A stretch of DNA of 64,000 nt from Prostheceraeus crozeri (Eukaryota > Platyhelminthes > Polycladida > Euryleptidae), in assembly GCA_907163375.1 (NCBI GenBank), contig CAJQUW010001872.1, positions 371,001 to 435,000 of the forward strand, in the 5' to 3' direction. The notes below the pieces were generated by a model that saw nothing but the letters and a program-made list of their open reading frames with translations, did no database searches and was not told the DNA's origin. Shown here in pieces: positions 63,081-64,000 of the stretch (its first letter is position 1; each line of letters begins with the position of its first letter). The translations under genes and the position numbers were made by a program.

Positions 63081-64000
63081 CTAATTCTGTGGATGCGGTA
63101 TTAAAGCACTTCTTTCAATGTTGTAAGCTGGACATGCAACAATGAAATGATAGATATCTTCAGTTTCTTCTTGATCACATAATTTGCAGACACAATCTCT
63201 ATATGTATTACGATTTTGATAAGTACCTACTTCTGCTCCTAGTGTGTGATTTCCAGTTCTTAGTTTGACAATGTTATTAATTTTAATTTTATCTCCAATA
63301 TCCATCAAATAAGGTTTTAATTCACATTGAAATCTACAAAGCTCTAAATACATTAATCCTTTATTACTATGCTTGGCACTGTCGATCCAATCTTTCCTGA
63401 AGAATTCAATTAGCGCGTTAGCAATTAATTTCTTAGACTTTCCACTGCATTCGGAACTTTTTATCTCTGAGCAATTGACTTTAGCAAACCGTTTAGATAT
63501 TCTAACATACCATGAATTTCGATACGCTTTATTGTCTACGTTGCACTTAATGTTTTTAAAGATTCGCGCTACTGATATTTTATCATTGTTCTTATTTAGT
63601 TTTAGAAAATAATTCATTGCAGATTTATAACAGTAAAATTCCATCGGTTTGGCTCCAAATTCACCAAAAATGCAATAATTAGCAATGGTCATTCTTAAAT
63701 GATAATATTTTTTATAAAACTGTAGAATGACACGGTTTAAGTCAGCTAAATTTTTGTCAAACAACAGTTCGCTGCCATATCTCATTTTTGACAATGTCAA
63801 CATTTCAAATGCTTGTGCAATCATCCCACCGTCAACTGTATTAAATTCTTTCAGGGTTTTGGCAGTTACATATGAGGATGCTTTTCCTTTCTTGGTTAAC
63901 TCTTCGATGTGTTTCCTATCATTTTTAGTAATCCAATAACCCAAGTATTTATATTCATCTACAACTTCAATTGGAGATATGTCATTATCTTCTATAATTA
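63081..64000 (-). CDS. LINE ORF2 C-terminal part (thumb and zinc knuckle), runs off the window
   Basis: Open on the minus strand from the window edge to a stop near 63081 (over 300 codons). VVDEYKYLGYWITKNDRKH is the block after the reverse transcriptase palm in LINE ORF2 proteins. FEMLTLSKMRYGSELL and YCYKSAMNYFLKL continue it. Near the C-terminus VKLRTGNHTLGAEVG and DCVCKLCDQEETEDIYHFIVACPAY form the zf-RVT region (C-x2-C ... H-x3-C). It is uninterrupted, so this insertion is relatively young. The catalytic domain lies to the right of the window. Confidence 0.88.
   Translation of the reverse strand, partial: IIEDNDISPIEVVDEYKYLGYWITKNDRKHIEELTKKGKASSYVTAKTLKEFNTVDGGMIAQAFEMLTLSKMRYGSELLFDKNLADLNRVILQFYKKYYHLRMTIANYCIFGEFGAKPMEFYCYKSAMNYFLKLNKNNDKISVARIFKNIKCNVDNKAYRNSWYVRISKRFAKVNCSEIKSSECSGKSKKLIANALIEFFRKDWIDSAKHSNKGLMYLELCRFQCELKPYLMDIGDKIKINNIVKLRTGNHTLGAEVGTYQNRNTYRDCVCKLCDQEETEDIYHFIVACPAYNIERSALIPHPQN

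Noticed and set aside
1-64000. tRNA or rRNA genes
   Set aside because: I looked for cloverleaf-like B-box and anticodon patterns and for rRNA core motifs by eye and saw none; a tRNAscan run would be decisive.

Overview
The window is animal nuclear DNA, very probably from a marine invertebrate. Two exons of the microRNA-processing gene DGCR8/Pasha (29448-29689 and 57502-57870, plus strand) are separated by a 27.8 kb intron. The genes have GT-AG introns, and the surroundings are packed with transposons of animal type (Polinton/Maverick, LINE, Penelope-like, Harbinger, mariner, Tc1-like, and non-autonomous elements with TTAA or CAGGG termini). I cannot name the species.

Region 1 (1-24.4 kb) is a Polinton inside a Polinton. 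The outer, AT-rich element is partial and decayed. It shows a protein-primed family B DNA polymerase (1-719, resuming at 19712), and on the minus strand a packaging ATPase, a penton/minor-capsid-like gene broken by a 362 bp near-perfect palindrome, and two accessory structural genes. An 18,980 bp second Polinton (726-19705) sits in the outer polymerase gene. It has inverted termini beginning AGTAGTAAG and a perfect 6 bp target duplication TAAAAG. It carries two RING-like proteins, a DEDDh-exonuclease-like protein, a lone copy of the domain found at the N-terminus of its own polymerase, core/minor virion proteins, a truncated packaging ATPase, the major capsid protein, an adenain-type protease, two tandem penton-like genes, family B polymerase, and a coiled-coil zinc protein. 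It also carries a TATA-binding-protein-like protein, which I consider the most unusual gene in the window. I find no integrase in it. Several virion genes have in-frame stops, while capsid, protease, TBP-like and second penton genes are open.

The inner element has a visible expression plan. A TATA/CCAAT promoter lies inside each terminal repeat. Start codons stand alone at the end of a leader exon and are followed by 67 bp introns, seen in both arms. One leader can be joined to more than one acceptor. The protease and TBP-like genes converge with polyadenylation signals that overlap their stop codons.

Region 2 (24.4-29.4 kb) holds a LINE 5' part, a TTAA-type non-autonomous element and an interspersed repeat that recurs at 58.65 kb. 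Region 3 (29.7-57.5 kb) is the DGCR8 intron. It contains a Penelope-like reverse transcriptase fragment, an element with CAGTGCTCCGA ends, a LINE 3' end, and a Harbinger element (37477-50992, TSD TTA) loaded with four levels of nested insertions, including a satellite-bearing element inserted into another copy of itself. A LINE split by a mariner follows. Region 4 (57.9-64 kb) is intronic or flanking DNA with Tc1/mariner fragments, a CT microsatellite, and the C-terminal part of a LINE ORF2 running off the window end.
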